A stretch of 64,000 bases of DNA. Origin: Cryobacterium zongtaii. Its GTDB lineage: Bacteria; Actinomycetota; Actinomycetes; Actinomycetales; Microbacteriaceae. Positions within the stretch are counted from its first letter, which is position 1; every line of letters begins with the position of its first letter. The stretch lies in contig NZ_PPXD01000018.1 in NCBI RefSeq assembly GCF_002909375.1, forward strand, positions 96,458 through 160,457, given 5' to 3'. The position numbers and the translations under genes were made by a program. The notes beneath the pieces are model-generated. The model ran no database searches, had not been told where the DNA came from, and worked only from the letters and a program-made list of their open reading frames with translations. Positions 43,735 to 53,930 of the stretch are shown in pieces.

Positions 43735-45170
43735 GCCGTTCGCCGCCAGGCGAAGACCCGGCGCCGCGGCCGCCGGGCGGGGTGGGCATCCGGGGCCGGC
43801 AGCAGTTCGTCGCGGACGAGGGCGAGGATGCCCAACCGGGCCGGTGACCGCGGCGCCGCGTCCCGCAGGGTGCGCCCGGACAGCACAGCGGCATCAACCC
43901 CGGCCTGGTCATGCGGCACCAGAACGGCCGCGTCGATGCCGCCGAACCGGCGCAGCGCACTGCTCACCTGGGCGGCGGGAGCCGGGCCGACGGCGCTGGA
44001 GCGCACCCTGTTCATCACGACATACACCCGATGGGTGCTGATCACGTCGGTGAGATCGCTCCAGGCGCGGAGGAACCTGGCCATGCCCACAGGGTCGGCC
44101 AGACCGCAGGCCACCACCCGGTCGGCGATCCCCAGGGCGGCCAGTGTCGCCGCGTTGCGGCGGGGCGCGAACAGGTCGCTCGAGATCTCCTCGTCGCTCT
44201 CCAGACTGAACCCCGTGTCGAGCACCACGTAGTCGGCCCAGCGCCGCAACGCCGAGATCGTGCCGCTGACCCGTTCCGCCGACAACTCGGGCCACCTGGA
44301 CGGTCGTCCGATCCCGGTCAACACCCAGAAGGCGCCCCGTGGCGAGTTGTAACGGTGGGCGATGCGTTCCAGTTCGACCGGCGTGAGGGTGTCGGAACCG
44401 GACAGCCGGCAAGCCGCCGCGAATCCAGGCGCCTCATCGAGGAGGCCCAGGCTCGGCGCTATCGAACCGCTGTAGGTGTCGACGTCCGCCAGCACCACGG
44501 TGTGACCCGCGGCCGCGATCTCGGCGGCGATGTTGATGGCCAGGGTGGTGCGGCCGGGAGCCCCGGCCGGACCCCACACTGCGATCACGGTGCCCGATCC
44601 GGTGAGCCCCGCGGTGACGTCGTCGTCGGATGAGAACGGGTCGGATTCGATCGGGTCGCCGGCCGCGGAGCCGGCGGTGGGGGTCTCGGCCCTGGGCCGG
44701 CGGCGGGCCCGACGCGCCTCCGGCCGATCGGCTCGCCGGCCCTCTTTCGCCCGTCGTCCGGAGCCGGACCGTCGGGGCAGTGCGGGAGGGACGGCGTCGG
44801 GCGGTGGGTCATCGTCGATGCGCAGCGGGATATCGCCGCCCTCCGTCAGCACGCGTTCGATTTCGGTCCAGGCGGCCTCGGCGTCGACGACCTCGTGCAG
44901 CCCCAGCTCGGCGGCGTAGCGGCGCTCCGCTTCCGTCGCGGCGAGGGCGACGACGCGGATGCCGTTCGCGTCGCTGGCCGCGAGCACCTCGATGGTCAGG
45001 GTGCCGGCCGTTGCTCCCACTATCAGCGCCTCGGGGTCGTGCCGGTCGATCGCGGCGAGCAGTTCGCGCACGTTCGCCGGCCGGGCGACGATCACGTGCC
45101 CGTGCTCGATGATGTCGGCGAGCAGCCGGTCCTCGGTCTCCCGGTCCAGGGCCAGGGCTAGCAGCGTCAT
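43722..45170 (-). CDS. CpaE/ParA-like ATPase with altered Walker A (Lys to Arg)
   Basis: A 482-residue protein. Residues 1-110 form a receiver-like pseudo-receiver domain as in CpaE; 111-190 is a charged, Arg-rich linker; 195-440 is a SIMIBI P-loop domain with ADVDTYSGSIAPSLGLLDEAPG near 228 and VVLDTGFS. The P-loop reads GPAGAPGRTTLA (200-211), so the invariant lysine is Arg207 and the ParA signature lysine is also absent. It lies 2 bp after a SAF/CpaB-like gene, a Flp-pilus-style pairing, although no CpaF, CpaC or pilin genes are nearby. Confidence 0.75.
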   Translation of the reverse strand: MTLLALALDRETEDRLLADIIEHGHVIVARPANVRELLAAIDRHDPEALIVGATAGTLTIEVLAASDANGIRVVALAATEAERRYAAELGLHEVVDAEAAWTEIERVLTEGGDIPLRIDDDPPPDAVPPALPRRSGSGRRAKEGRRADRPEARRARRRPRAETPTAGSAAGDPIESDPFSSDDDVTAGLTGSGTVIAVWGPAGAPGRTTLAINIAAEIAAAGHTVVLADVDTYSGSIAPSLGLLDEAPGFAAACRLSGSDTLTPVELERIAHRYNSPRGAFWVLTGIGRPSRWPELSAERVSGTISALRRWADYVVLDTGFSLESDEEISSDLFAPRRNAATLAALGIADRVVACGLADPVGMARFLRAWSDLTDVISTHRVYVVMNRVRSSAVGPAPAAQVSSALRRFGGIDAAVLVPHDQAGVDAAVLSGRTLRDAAPRSPARLGILALVRDELLPAPDAHPARRPRRRVFAWRRTAQAT

Positions 45171-45172
45171 CG

Positions 45173-45829
45173 TCAGCCTCCGATCGGGGCGTTCACGGCC
45201 ACGAGGGACAGCGCCTCGTCGTTGGCAATCGCCTCCAGCACCGCCGCGACCTTGTCCTTGGGCACCAGCACCTCCACGGCTCGGCCGTCGCCGGACTGGA
45301 TCAGTCCGGACGGCTCCAGGATGCGCACGATGGCCGCACGACCGACGAGGACGGCCGGAGGGCTGAACAGGCCGCTCTCGACCTCGCCGGCTGACCACAC
45401 ATCCACGACGGACCCGGCCGCCAGGCTCGTCGACAGCCTCCCGCGCAGGTCGAGGACCAGGCTCGTGACGGCCTCGCCCGCCCGGGTTCCCACGGCGGCC
45501 GCCGGGACGAGTTCGCCGGCGGTGACGGTGCGCGTTACGACCAGGCCGTCGGCGGGGACCAGGGAGGGGGTGAGGTACAGCTCCACAGCCGCCCCGAGCC
45601 GCACTTCGGTCTCGACCAGGTCGGCCGCGTCCAGACGATCGCCGACGGCCAGCGGCACCCTGGCCGCATACACCGCGACGGTGCGGTCGCTGCCGGCCAC
45701 GACGACGCTGACCCCGACGATGGAGGCCACGACGAGAACCAGGCCGAGTGCGAACCGCGGATCGAACCAGAACCGGGTCTTCGTCGATGTCGTCGGTCGG
45801 CCCGAACCGGCCGGCCGTCCTGTCCTCAT
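45173..45829 (-). CDS. SAF-domain protein (CpaB/RcpC-like)
   Basis: A 218-residue membrane-anchored protein: a basic N-terminus, one helix (about 26-48), and an extracytoplasmic SAF domain (about 52-120; ARVPLAVGDRLDAADLVETEV) with a second beta-rich part holding DVWSAGEVESGLF. This resembles the Flp pilus assembly protein CpaB. ATG 45829 has GAGGTG upstream and is preferred over the GTG at 45880. It and the ATPase downstream (2-bp gap) form a unit. A DnaA-box-like TTATCCACT lies 15 bp before the start. Confidence 0.7.
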   Translation of the reverse strand: MRTGRPAGSGRPTTSTKTRFWFDPRFALGLVLVVASIVGVSVVVAGSDRTVAVYAARVPLAVGDRLDAADLVETEVRLGAAVELYLTPSLVPADGLVVTRTVTAGELVPAAAVGTRAGEAVTSLVLDLRGRLSTSLAAGSVVDVWSAGEVESGLFSPPAVLVGRAAIVRILEPSGLIQSGDGRAVEVLVPKDKVAAVLEAIANDEALSLVAVNAPIGG

Positions 45830-45843
45830 CCGCGCACCTCGTC

Positions 45844-45852
45844 TTATCCACT
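45844..45852 (+). promoter_or_regulatory. DnaA-box-like site 1 (TTATCCACT)
   Basis: Differs from the consensus TTATCCACA at one base; 67 bp from a perfect box. Upstream of the SAF-domain gene. Confidence 0.4.
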
Positions 45853-45910
45853 GTCTCGCCAGGTTCAGGCTGGCTACCATCGTGACGGGACCAGGAGCAG
45901 CGCGCTGAAG

Positions 45911-45919
45911 TTATCCACA
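45911..45919 (+). promoter_or_regulatory. DnaA box 2 (TTATCCACA)
   Basis: Exact match to the strong consensus DnaA box, in the intergenic region between the SAF-domain gene and the small HTH gene. Confidence 0.55.
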
Positions 45920-45957
45920 GGTCGTCCGCTCACCCCACGGGATCGGCGAACACGACG

Positions 45958-45963
45958 GATAAT
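45958..45963 (+). promoter_or_regulatory. -10 box (GATAAT) of the HTH gene, suggesting a leaderless transcript
   Basis: GATAAT lies 7 nt before the ATG at 45971, so transcription would start at or next to the A of the start codon. No Shine-Dalgarno sequence precedes the ATG. Leaderless mRNAs are frequent in actinobacteria. Confidence 0.5.
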
Positions 45964-45970
45964 CGTTCTC

Positions 45971-46294
45971 ATGAGCGATCCCGTATCCTCCGCATCCGTG
46001 GGCCGATTCCTGACGCTCGCCGACACCGCCCAGATCCTGAATCTCTCGCTCGCCGCCGCGAATGATCTGGTGCGAACCGGCGAGCTACCCGCCATCCGCA
46101 TCGGCGCCACCGGCGCCTGGCGGGTGGAGCGGGTCGTGCTCGAGTCATACATCGAGGCGAAGTACGAGGAGGCCCGCCGGCTGTCGCTCTGGGAACAGTC
46201 CGACTTCGGCAACATCCCCGAGCTGTCCGGGGGGCGGATTCTGCGCCCCGACGAGCTCACCGATCCCCCAACGGGCGACGACACCCCGCCCTGA
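45971..46294 (+). CDS. Small helix-turn-helix protein (excisionase/BldC-like HTH_17)
   Basis: A 107-residue protein with a single MerR/excisionase-type winged helix (residues 12-60: FLTLADTAQILNLSLAAANDLVRTGELPAIRIG, core FLTLADTAQILNLS) and an acidic tail ending in ELTDPPTGDDTPP. BldC-type proteins have this size and bind DNA in head-to-tail arrays. Because mRNA seems leaderless and the upstream region carries DnaA boxes, its expression could be linked to DnaA. No integrase is nearby, so it is not an excisionase of a visible element. Confidence 0.7.
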   Translation: MSDPVSSASVGRFLTLADTAQILNLSLAAANDLVRTGELPAIRIGATGAWRVERVVLESYIEAKYEEARRLSLWEQSDFGNIPELSGGRILRPDELTDPPTGDDTPP

Positions 46295-46299
46295 TCGTC

Positions 46300-46893
46300 T
46301 CAGTCCAGGCGCACCAGGTGGATCTGGTTCAGCGGCACGATCCGGTACTGCCGCACCTCACCGGCCCGCCTGAGGGTACCCGGCGCGTGCACCGCCAGGT
46401 CCACATGATCCCGGCCCACCCTGTCGATGGTCCCGGTCACCGGCCCCACCCCGGTCTGGATCTGCAGGCTCTTGCGGCGCCGGCACAGATCTCGCAGAAC
46501 GAACGAGAGGCCGATGCGGTCGACGAGCCGGGCCGGCGCCCCGGTCTCGACCGCCAGCGAGTCCGGCACCTGATCGGGCTGCAGGATGACCGCGCCGATA
46601 CCCGCAAACGGGAGTATGCACTGCGGGCTGCCGGTACCGGCTTCGAGGAGGTCGGCGGCCAGCCAGTCCCTGCCGAATGTGGTCGGTCGCACCGTGAGGA
46701 CCTGGCCGTCGACAAGCACCACCCTGAGCACCCGTGACGGCGCCGGACCGTTGACCACGCCGGTCAGCCGTTGACGGAGCGCCAGGCGGCCCAGGCGCAA
46801 CCGCTCTTCCTCCGCGCGCAGCTCGAGGTCCTCGGCGTTCAACTCGTTCTCGAGCTGACCTTCGAGGTCGTCGAACAGATTGTCCCAGCGCAC
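46300..46893 (-). CDS. Conserved actinobacterial protein, unknown function
   Basis: A 197-residue soluble protein: an acidic N-terminal helix with NELNAEDLELRAEEERLRLG, then a beta-rich part with VDGQVLTVRPTTFGRDWLAADL and a C-terminal GTIDRVGRDHVDLAVH that looks like an Sm/OB-type small barrel. I cannot name it. It is convergent with the HTH gene (5 bp apart). The GTG start is followed upstream, after 40 bp, by a DnaA box. It lies in the conserved stretch between pdtaS and secA. Confidence 0.65.
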   Translation of the reverse strand: MRWDNLFDDLEGQLENELNAEDLELRAEEERLRLGRLALRQRLTGVVNGPAPSRVLRVVLVDGQVLTVRPTTFGRDWLAADLLEAGTGSPQCILPFAGIGAVILQPDQVPDSLAVETGAPARLVDRIGLSFVLRDLCRRRKSLQIQTGVGPVTGTIDRVGRDHVDLAVHAPGTLRRAGEVRQYRIVPLNQIHLVRLD

Positions 46894-46932
46894 ACCCCGA
46901 CGGTAGTCGGCTGGCCGCCTCCGACGCTGACG

Positions 46933-46941
46933 TTATCCACA
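46933..46941 (+). promoter_or_regulatory. DnaA box 3 (TTATCCACA)
   Basis: Second exact consensus box, 1,022 bp from box 2 and in the same orientation, in the 205-bp gap between the unknown gene ending at 46893 (its 5' end) and the Rv3235-family gene. Apart from this, the gap shows no clear promoter. Confidence 0.55.
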
Positions 46942-47098
46942 GCCGCCCGGACAAGCCTAGACAGACCGGTTTTCGGGTGGTTGAGTGTCGCCCAAGGCCT
47001 CAGCCGTCTCGGGGTCGATCCGGTGTTCCACCCGTTAGACAGCCACATCAGCCCGCTCTCCTCGTCGACACCACGGATCCATGCATCTGGAGCAACCC

Positions 47099-47605
47099 AT
47101 GAGCGATCCACTTGCCGAGCCCGACCCCCTGCTTTCGCCGTCTGCGAACGGCCCCAATCCCCGGGGCACTCCCCCCGGCGCGGCCGCTCCCGACGTCACC
47201 CGCGAGTCCGCCGAGGGATTCCAGTCCGACGACTTCTTCGACCATCAACCGACGTCCCGCGCCGTGCTCCCCGATCCGGAGCCCCTGCTGATCAACCTCA
47301 CCCGGTGCGTCATCGAGGTCCTGGCCGGCGCCAGGGAGCTCGACCAATTGGCTCGCTGGGTGAGCGACGACGTCTACAGGCACCTGCTCAAGCGGGTGGT
47401 GCTCTCGGCCAGGGCCCGCGCGGTCAAGGGGCAGCGCGCGCAACGCCCCGCCATCACGATCGGCAGGGTGAGCATCAACGAACCCAGGGACGGCATCATC
47501 GAGGCCGTCGTGATCGTGCACAGCAAGGTGCGCGTGCGCGCCGTCGCGGTGCGCCTGGAAGGGCTGGACAACCGCTGGCGGGCCAGCGCCATCAACGTGC
47601 TCTGA
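47099..47605 (+). CDS. Rv3235-family protein
   Basis: A 168-residue protein with a disordered, acidic/proline-rich first half and a conserved C-terminal region (residues about 65-168: LINLTRCVIEVLAGARELDQLARWVSDDVYRHL, then RVSINEPRDGIIEAVVIV and VRLEGLDNRWRASAINV). It matches the Rv3235 family, encoded near secA1 in mycobacteria; function unknown. ATG 47099 has TGGAG 6 nt upstream. An in-frame ATG six codons earlier is less well placed. The repeat element B follows its stop. Confidence 0.85.
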   Translation: MSDPLAEPDPLLSPSANGPNPRGTPPGAAAPDVTRESAEGFQSDDFFDHQPTSRAVLPDPEPLLINLTRCVIEVLAGARELDQLARWVSDDVYRHLLKRVVLSARARAVKGQRAQRPAITIGRVSINEPRDGIIEAVVIVHSKVRVRAVAVRLEGLDNRWRASAINVL

Positions 47606-47629
47606 CCCTGCCGACGCCCCTGCGGCCGC

Positions 47630-47703
47630 CAACTGTTGCCCGAGCGGACAACTGTGCCCGGTGTAACGGACGCAATTGTCCGCACCGGGCACAGTTGTTT
47701 GGC
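47630..47703. repeat. Palindromic intergenic element, copy B
   Basis: Holds a perfect 16-bp inverted repeat: 47648-47663 (ACAACTGTGCCCGGTG) with 47683-47698, whose 19-nt loop contains a second small hairpin CGGAC...GTCCG (47667-47682). Left of it lies CAACTGTTGCCCG, a fourth related arm. It is homologous to the reverse complement of copy A (6951-7020) and, like it, lies between convergent genes (Rv3235-family and secA), so it may terminate both. Confidence 0.85.
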
Positions 47704-47713
47704 CGCGTGCTGC

Positions 47714-50527
<2,814 letters not shown>

Positions 50528-50607
50528 GAATGCACTCCACTAGTCGTCACGGCGTGCGAACACGCCTGTCGTCCGGTCGGACGCACGTAGCGCCGACCTA
50601 GCCGGCA

Positions 50608-50616
50608 ACTATAGCA
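50608..50616 (-). promoter_or_regulatory. Extended -10 promoter of secA (TGC-TATAGT)
   Basis: On the minus strand TGCTATAGT, a TGN-extended -10, lies immediately after the hpf stop codon. The -35 region falls within the hpf 3' end and is weak, as expected for extended -10 promoters. It predicts an about 75-nt leader. Confidence 0.5.
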
Positions 50617-50627
50617 ATGCTAGTTGG

Positions 50628-51332
50628 TCAGGAGCTGGACCCGCTGGACACTGACGCCAGCTCTCTCGCTGCGTCGGAGTTCGGGTCCAGTTCGATGACA
50701 CCGTAATCCCAGCCCTTGCGCCGGTAGACGACGCTGGGCCGGTTGGATTCGGCATCCTGGAACAGGTAGAAGTCGTGACCGACGAGCTCCATGAAGTACA
50801 GGGCATCGTCCACGGTCATGGGCGCGGCAGAGAAGACCTTGCGTCGGATGACCACCGGGCTGTAGACCTCCTCGGCTTCTTCGGTCTCGCCGGCCTCGTC
50901 GGAGACGACCTGGATCGCCCCGGTGCGCACGCGCTCCAGGGTCTCAACGTCGGCCGGGACGATGTCGATCACCGCGAAACCTGACGACGACGCCTCGTGC
51001 AGCGAGGTGGGCCGGTGCGCGCCCCCACGGTGCACCTTCCGGCGGTCCTTGGCTCGACGCACCCGTTCCAGGAGCCTGCCGAGGGCGATGTCGAAGGCCG
51101 CGTACTTGTCGCTACCCTCGGCTTCGGCCCGGACGATGGGCCCCTTGCCGATGAGCGTGAGTTCGACGCGGTCGTTACCGGCGGCGCCGCTCTTCTCGGT
51201 GTGACGACTGACCTTGATTTCCAGGGCGAGGGCCTTGTCGGCGAGGCCGGCGATCTTCTCGGCCTTCTCCGTCGCATATTCCCGGAAGCGATCAGTGATC
51301 CCCAGGTTGCGTCCAACGATGTTAGTTTCCAT
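50628..51332 (-). CDS. hpf: Long-form ribosome hibernation promoting factor HPF
   Basis: A 234-residue long HPF that dimerises 70S ribosomes into 100S particles in stationary phase. The N-terminal S30AE domain (about 1-105: NIVGRNLGITDRFREYATEKAEKI core) is linked to a C-terminal dimerisation domain (about 175-230) with FSAAPMTVDDALYFMELVGHDFYLFQDAESN (core ALYFMELVGHDFY) and PSVVYRRKGWDYGVIEL. ATG 51332 (METNIVG) matches the family; an upstream in-frame GTG/ATG extension does not. The TGTCAA at 51430-51435 (TTGACA on the minus strand) might be a -35. Confidence 0.95.
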   Translation of the reverse strand: METNIVGRNLGITDRFREYATEKAEKIAGLADKALALEIKVSRHTEKSGAAGNDRVELTLIGKGPIVRAEAEGSDKYAAFDIALGRLLERVRRAKDRRKVHRGGAHRPTSLHEASSSGFAVIDIVPADVETLERVRTGAIQVVSDEAGETEEAEEVYSPVVIRRKVFSAAPMTVDDALYFMELVGHDFYLFQDAESNRPSVVYRRKGWDYGVIELDPNSDAARELASVSSGSSS

Positions 51333-51431
51333 GACGACCTCCAGATCTGGCGAACCGCCCCTGATCCGGGCGATTGGTACGCGCCTTTGGCACAACCGTA
51401 GTCGTGCCAGCTGGATAAGTCACAGCTTTTG

Positions 51432-52154
51432 TCAATCAGTTTCCCGTGAACGATGAATGTCGGGATGGTGCCGTCGTGTTTCCGCGACGGTCGCCGCTCC
51501 GACCACCTCACCGCCGGCCTGTCGGAGGGCGCGCCGGGCCTCCAGGAGGGTGGCGCCTGTGGTCACGATATCGTCGACGAGCAGGATCCGGCTGCCGGCA
51601 AGCGGCCTGGTCGCCACCAGCGTGCCGCTGCGGTTGTCCATCCGCTGCTGCCGGCCCAACCCGACCTGGTCCGCGACGCCGGCACGCGGCCGCAGGAGCG
51701 CGCTCCCGCGGAGGCCGGCCCGGCTGAGGAGCAGGTCGACGGGATGGAACCCGCGCGCCCGCCAGGCCCGGCGGGAGGACGGCACGGTGACCAGCACGAT
51801 GCCACTGGAGACCTGGGTGGGCTCTACGGGCTCTGCGGCGACCAATGCCGCCCCCACGGCCAGGCGAAGCGCCACGGCGAGCGCCGGCGCGGCATCCGTT
51901 CGACCGCCGTCCTTGTACGCCACCAGCACCCGGCCCACCACGCCGGTGTACTCCAACGCGGACCAGACCGTGAGGTCCTCCCGGTAGACCGCCCTCGGCT
52001 CGGCACGCAGCGCGCTCAGGCAGGCGGCGCAGAGCGCCCGGTCCGGCGTGCCGCAGCCGCTGCACTGGGTGGGCATCAGCACCGCCCAGGCATCGAGGAA
52101 GGCGGCACGGGTTGCCGCGCGCACCGTCTGCATCACCCCTCGGTCGCTGGTCAT
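51432..52154 (-). CDS. ComF-family phosphoribosyltransferase
   Basis: A 240-residue protein with an N-terminal double zinc finger (CSGCGTPDRALCAACLSAL, about 31-49) and a type-I PRTase fold with the PRPP loop ILLVDDIVTTGATL (about 196-209). Competence ComFC in other bacteria is a DNA-uptake helper; in actinobacteria this gene sits by lpqB-mtrB with no other com genes, and its role is unclear. In-frame starts at 52154 and 52133 both exist; the second has GAGGGG just upstream. Order matches Rv3242c. Confidence 0.87.
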   Translation of the reverse strand: MTSDRGVMQTVRAATRAAFLDAWAVLMPTQCSGCGTPDRALCAACLSALRAEPRAVYREDLTVWSALEYTGVVGRVLVAYKDGGRTDAAPALAVALRLAVGAALVAAEPVEPTQVSSGIVLVTVPSSRRAWRARGFHPVDLLLSRAGLRGSALLRPRAGVADQVGLGRQQRMDNRSGTLVATRPLAGSRILLVDDIVTTGATLLEARRALRQAGGEVVGAATVAETRRHHPDIHRSRETD

Positions 52155-52247
52155 CCGGTCAGATTCGCGCGTCGGGGTGATCCCTGCGGCCTGACGCGCT
52201 CACCTGTGCATTGTCGGCGGCCGCGGCGGCTGGGGAGGAGGGCCGGC

Positions 52248-53930
52248 TCAGCCGCCGGTGCCCTGCTGGGTGGCCACGAGGGCGACCGCGTCGATACGTT
52301 CCTGCCAGCCGATGCCGCGCTGCACCAGGAGTGACCCCTCCACGGACAGCGCCCGCAGGTCGCGCAACAGGTTGCTGCCCGTGATCGAGCGGATTCCCGT
52401 CGACGACTCGAGCTGCTCGCTGGTGCCGCCGATCTCGTGGGAGACGACGCGACTTTCTCCGTCTGGCTGCAGGCTCAGGTACGCCACCGTTGCCTGGTCG
52501 ACCCAGGTCGCATCCATCGGGATTCCGGCGTCGGTGGCCAGCTGCACGGGGTCGCCCAGGCCGACCGGAGCGCCGTTCTCCCGCAGCACACCGGCCACCA
52601 CGAGGCGCAGCTCGCCGGCCGCGCTCAGCAGCGCGATCACCCGGGTGCCGTCGCGGGAGACCTTGAGCGCGGTGATCGCCGAGGAGTCCAGCCATGGCGT
52701 CGGAATGGCCTGCGCCGCTCCCTGAGTGTTGTACACGAAGAGCTCGTTGGGCCGGTCTCCCGGCACCGACCAGACATAGCCGGAGCCGTCGATGGACGGG
52801 GCGATGAGGTTCTGCCGCGGATCGAGCAGCCTGGCGTCCTCGCCCACCCTGACTCCGTAGACCCCGGTGGCGGTGAGGGCGGCGGCCGCCGTCTGCGACG
52901 GCGACAGCGTGACCGCGCTGGGTGCGAGGGCGGCGACGGACTCCGACAGCCCCGGCAACAGGTTGATCGTCTTGCCGGTCGCGGCAAGGAACCCGAACTC
53001 GCCATCGCGCAGCACGAGGGCCCGCGCATCCACCCGGGGGTTCACCACGGGTTCGTTCGCGCCGAGAGCGGCGATGTCCTGAGAGTTCCGGTTGATCGTG
53101 ACCGTGACCGTGAGCCCGCTGGGCAGGCTGTTCTCCAGCTGGCTCTTCATCCGCTGCAGGGTCAGCCTGTCGGCGTTCAACGCCTCGCTGTTCAGGTCCA
53201 CCTTGGCGTCCCTGGCCACCACGGTGACGGCGTCGGCGGTGAGGGCGGTGCCCTCGGGGAACGCCGACGTCACCGCGCCGGCGAGCCACTCACTGGGTCC
53301 GCTGAGCACGCCGTTGACGATCTTGGTCGGCAGGGATGTCCCGCGCGGGTACCACCGCACGTCGGGTACCAGGAATTGGAAGTCCGGGTCGAAGAAATAG
53401 AGCGACTGGGCGCTGAAGACGTCCTCGAAGGTGTTCTGGTCGAGAACGGTGCCGTTGGGCGCCGCACTGATCCGCCACTCGCCGTTCACCTGCGCGAATT
53501 GGTAGCGGAGTTGCACGTTCGCCGACGCGGCGTCGCCGTGGTACTCACCGATCGCGTTGACCTCGGCCACCGGTCGCACGGACACGAGCATCGTGCTGTC
53601 GTCGACGGGCACGACGATGCGCCCAGACCCGTCTTCAACGGTGACACCGGTGTCGGACTTCCAGGTGTCGCTGAAATCCGCCGTCAGGAACTCCCTGGCG
53701 ATCTCGTAGTTGTTGTCCGGGCTGGTGGCGGCGCCGATGAATCCGGTCAGGATCTCCTCCATCGAGGCCCCGTCCCGTGGCCGGTCCGGCAGGAAGACCG
53801 GGGCCGGGTTTTCCCCGGCCACCACGTCCTGGCCGGTCTGCACTGCCCCGGTGCGCGGAATGCTCGAGCAGCCGCCGAGCAGGAGGGCCATCGCGGTGAC
53901 GACGGCGACGAGCCTGGCCGGGCTACGCAT
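52248..53930 (-). CDS. lpqB: Lipoprotein LpqB
   Basis: A 560-residue lipoprotein with the lipobox LLLGG-C21 after a hydrophobic signal. A GerMN-like domain (about 170-310: LYFFDPDFQFLVPDVRWYP) precedes a beta-propeller-like C-terminal domain. LpqB modulates the sensor MtrB in mycobacteria and affects cell-wall and division phenotypes. ATG 53930 overlaps the mtrB end by 8 nt. It completes the mtrA-mtrB-lpqB operon; comF follows after a 93-nt gap. Confidence 0.92.
   Translation of the reverse strand: MRSPARLVAVVTAMALLLGGCSSIPRTGAVQTGQDVVAGENPAPVFLPDRPRDGASMEEILTGFIGAATSPDNNYEIAREFLTADFSDTWKSDTGVTVEDGSGRIVVPVDDSTMLVSVRPVAEVNAIGEYHGDAASANVQLRYQFAQVNGEWRISAAPNGTVLDQNTFEDVFSAQSLYFFDPDFQFLVPDVRWYPRGTSLPTKIVNGVLSGPSEWLAGAVTSAFPEGTALTADAVTVVARDAKVDLNSEALNADRLTLQRMKSQLENSLPSGLTVTVTINRNSQDIAALGANEPVVNPRVDARALVLRDGEFGFLAATGKTINLLPGLSESVAALAPSAVTLSPSQTAAAALTATGVYGVRVGEDARLLDPRQNLIAPSIDGSGYVWSVPGDRPNELFVYNTQGAAQAIPTPWLDSSAITALKVSRDGTRVIALLSAAGELRLVVAGVLRENGAPVGLGDPVQLATDAGIPMDATWVDQATVAYLSLQPDGESRVVSHEIGGTSEQLESSTGIRSITGSNLLRDLRALSVEGSLLVQRGIGWQERIDAVALVATQQGTGG

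Noticed and set aside
45971..46294. Excisionase of a mobile element
   Set aside because: The HTH type fits, but there is no integrase, att site or phage gene nearby and the region is syntenic with relatives.
51430..51435. Consensus -35 (TTGACA, minus strand) for hpf
   Set aside because: The hexamer is perfect but no -10 lies at 16-18 nt, and it is about 98 bp before the start; left as a remark only.
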